NCBI GenBank assembly: GCA_047975325.1
Contig: JBKEDF010000058.1
Coordinates: 1 to 7,244 of the forward strand
DNA from: JBKEDF01 sp047975325
GTDB taxonomy: Bacteria; Pseudomonadota; Alphaproteobacteria; Rhodobacterales; Rhodobacteraceae
DNA: 7,244 bases
Direction of reading: 5' to 3'
Under the pieces are notes generated by a model. It saw only the letters and a list, made by a program, of their open reading frames with translations. It ran no database searches and was not told where the DNA came from. The position numbers and the translations under genes are program-made. Positions 5,978-7,244 of the stretch are shown here, in pieces. Numbering within the stretch: position 1 is the first letter of the stretch; the number at the start of each line of letters is the position of its first letter.

Positions 5978-6717
5978 GCGGATGGGAAAGAAAGGCCCAT
6001 TGCCGAATCGGTCCTGCATAAACGGATGGCACCCGGTATGACCTGCATTTCGGCGCTGCTGCAGGCGACCCGGTTTCATGAACTGGCACGGAACAATAGC
6101 AAGGGGTGCGGCACGACTATGCGGATTGCGCCGGTAGGGCTGCTGACACCCCGTTATTTGTTGCGATTGAGACATCCGCGTTAACGCACGACTATACTAC
6201 CGGTCAACTTGCGGCCGCGGCATGGGCTGAGAGGATTGCCGATAAGGTTGCAGGAATGCCTTTGGGGGAGGCGGGACGGAAGGCATTTACCGCTTATGCC
6301 GCCATGCCCGGGGGACAGGAGGTCGTCGACGCGATAAAGGCGGCCTTGGACACGCCTCGCAATAGCGTCCGCTGGACCATTGAGAGCCTGGGAGGGGGCT
6401 GGGTTGCGGAGGAATGTCTTGCTATTGCCCTGAATGCTTGCCTTTTTGCAAATGGGTTGGACGGTGAAACAGACGCATCTACCGCTTTTAAGTATGGCAT
6501 TGAATGTGCAGCATGTCATGATGGCGACAGCGATAGTACAGCCGCAGTTGCAGGTAATATGCCGGGGCTGATGTTTCCGAATCCTGCGCTTGACTTTGAC
6601 AAGCGGTATATCCCACTTGCCGAAAGTTTATTTCAACCGTTATTGGGCGTGCATCGTATCATCAGGAGCGATGGTATTGATGCATCACTTCCTACAGGGC
6701 TTCTTTTCCCATGGTAG
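5978..6717 (+). pseudogene. Broken ADP-ribosylglycohydrolase (DraG-type) gene
   Basis: Members of this family remove ADP-ribose from proteins or small molecules using two bound magnesium ions. Two frames each hold part of the family. The first, 5978 to a stop at 6182-6184, contains RMAPGMTC and NNSKGCGTTMRIAPVGLL, typical of the middle of the domain. The second, read from about 6140 to 6717, contains SALTHDYTTGQLAA, GGGWVAEECLAIAL, and the metal-binding HDGDSDST. Joining them needs a frameshift near 6135-6150, where DTPLFVAIETSALTH resumes the expected order. The N-terminal third, which should carry the GDALG-like and DDT metal-binding motifs, is absent: the first frame is closed by a stop at 5975-5977 and I find none of it upstream. 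The C-terminus after AGNMPGL is also unlike the usual ending. It is almost certainly non-functional. A GTG at 6106 starts the longer frame but is probably not a real start. Confidence 0.8.
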
Positions 6718-6731
6718 GATTCCTGATGCTG

Positions 6732-6920
6732 TCATAAACCTAGGATGATCTGAACCACCCGCTGCAGGCCATCAGGTCTCATCGGATTATTGACTGGCAT
6801 TGGTTTTGGCGCCCACCCCAACCCCAGATCATCTGAATTGCGGTCACTTGCCTCAAAGACTGGGCGTATTCTTGCAGCAAGGTCCTCTTTCCGTGGATCC
6901 CAGTAGTGCGGCTGATCTAT
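6732..6920 (-). pseudogene. Protein-like open frame without a start
   Basis: This minus-strand frame is open from 7010 down to TGA at 6732-6734. The 62 codons after the membrane-protein stop (6917-6919) read like genuine protein, with PHYWDPRKEDLAARIRPVF near 6911-6855 and LQRVVQIILGL at the end. There is no ATG, GTG or TTG start before it; the first ATG is well inside. It lies in the -1 frame relative to the membrane protein, so it may be that protein's C-terminal part separated by a frameshift near 6920-7010, or the remnant of another gene. Family not recognised. Confidence 0.45.
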
Positions 6921-7244
6921 GGCACAAGCGCAGTCAGGCCGAGCAGGCCTTGTGTGATTGCGATCAGGATGGCTCCGACTGAAGTCAGCCCCAGTGAGAT
7001 GCCGCGTTTGTTAGGTTTACGACGGTCAAACCACCGCCTGATCCCCACCGGAAACCCCTTCTCATAGATCATCCGCAAAACCCATGTCAGCCCCAGCTTC
7101 CTGATCGGGAAAAGCAGGAGCCAGATCATTTCAAGGATCACGGCATAGATGCTCAGTAAGATGAAGGTCACGATAAAGCCCAAAATCAGCACGCCCAGAT
7201 CATTTTCTCCGCCCAAAAACTCATCTGTTGAAAAAAATTCCCAC
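6917..7244 (-). CDS. Small membrane protein, partial at window edge
   Basis: The frame is open to the right edge (first full codon TGG at 7241-7243) and ends with TAG at 6917-6919, so the true start lies beyond the window; a TTG at 7216 is possible but nothing requires it. The visible 108 residues hold a long hydrophobic stretch of one or two helices (LGVLILGFIVTFILLSIYAV onward), a basic cytoplasmic-looking loop with RRWFDRRKPNKR, and a second hydrophobic helix (GAILIAITQGLLGLTALV) at the end. The basic loop suggests both flanking helices turn towards the cytoplasm there. I do not recognise the family. The -1 frame continues past its stop with protein-like sequence, so the gene may be frameshifted. 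Confidence 0.6.
   Translation of the reverse strand, partial: WEFFSTDEFLGGENDLGVLILGFIVTFILLSIYAVILEMIWLLLFPIRKLGLTWVLRMIYEKGFPVGIRRWFDRRKPNKRGISLGLTSVGAILIAITQGLLGLTALVP

Noticed and set aside
5576..6048. Minus-strand open frames of 83 and 125 codons between iclR and the glycohydrolase remnant
   Set aside because: They lie opposite the more protein-like plus-strand fragment at 5725-5928, lack good ribosome sites and resemble no family.
6502..6519. A CAACH sequence that resembles a c-type haem-binding site
   Set aside because: It lies directly before GDSDST within the recognisable ADP-ribosylglycohydrolase core, with no signal peptide, so the match to CxxCH is coincidental.
6800..6982. A 60-codon plus-strand open frame near the right edge
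   Set aside because: Its sequence looks random, and the minus-strand frames over the same bases look more like natural protein.

Overview
The window looks like chromosomal DNA of an alphaproteobacterium, probably Rhodobacterales. That placement is an inference from moderately high GC, GC-rich third codon positions, strong GGAGG-type ribosome sites, and the pairing of an IclR regulator with a tripartite tricarboxylate transporter (TTT/Tct). No rRNA or tRNA gene is present to confirm it.

Positions 1-5555 carry a coherent transport locus on the minus strand, read right to left: an IclR-family regulator (5555-4737), TctB small membrane subunit (4619-4140), TctA large membrane subunit (4146-2635), and two paralogous periplasmic solute-binding proteins (2502-1525 and 1235-273). 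TctB and TctA overlap by 7 bases, so they are probably translationally coupled. The binding proteins should capture a carboxylate-type compound in the periplasm and hand it to the TctAB permease, which uses an ion gradient. The substrate cannot be read from the sequence. A recurring imperfect palindrome, TCCG-N5-CGGA, lies before tctB, before the first binding-protein gene (inside the end of tctA), and twice upstream of iclR. It is a good candidate for the IclR operator and would link the whole locus in one regulon.

Positions 5556-7244 look like a decaying or rearranged region. After an AT-rich intergenic stretch there is a start-less C-terminal fragment of an unrecognised protein (5725-5928, plus), then a broken ADP-ribosylglycohydrolase (DraG-type) gene that lacks its N-terminal part and has a frameshift near 6140 (5978-6717, plus). 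Converging on these from the right edge is a partial gene for a small membrane protein (7243-6917, minus), followed by a second protein-like minus-strand frame without a start (6920-6732), possibly its frameshifted continuation.

Positions 1-272 hold no gene I can support, only a spaced inverted repeat. I saw no CRISPR array, complete insertion sequence, tRNA or rRNA. I did not find a clearly new biological system. The most useful leads are the candidate IclR operator set, the paired binding proteins with a shared CX3C motif, and the fragments that automated gene calling is likely to miss.
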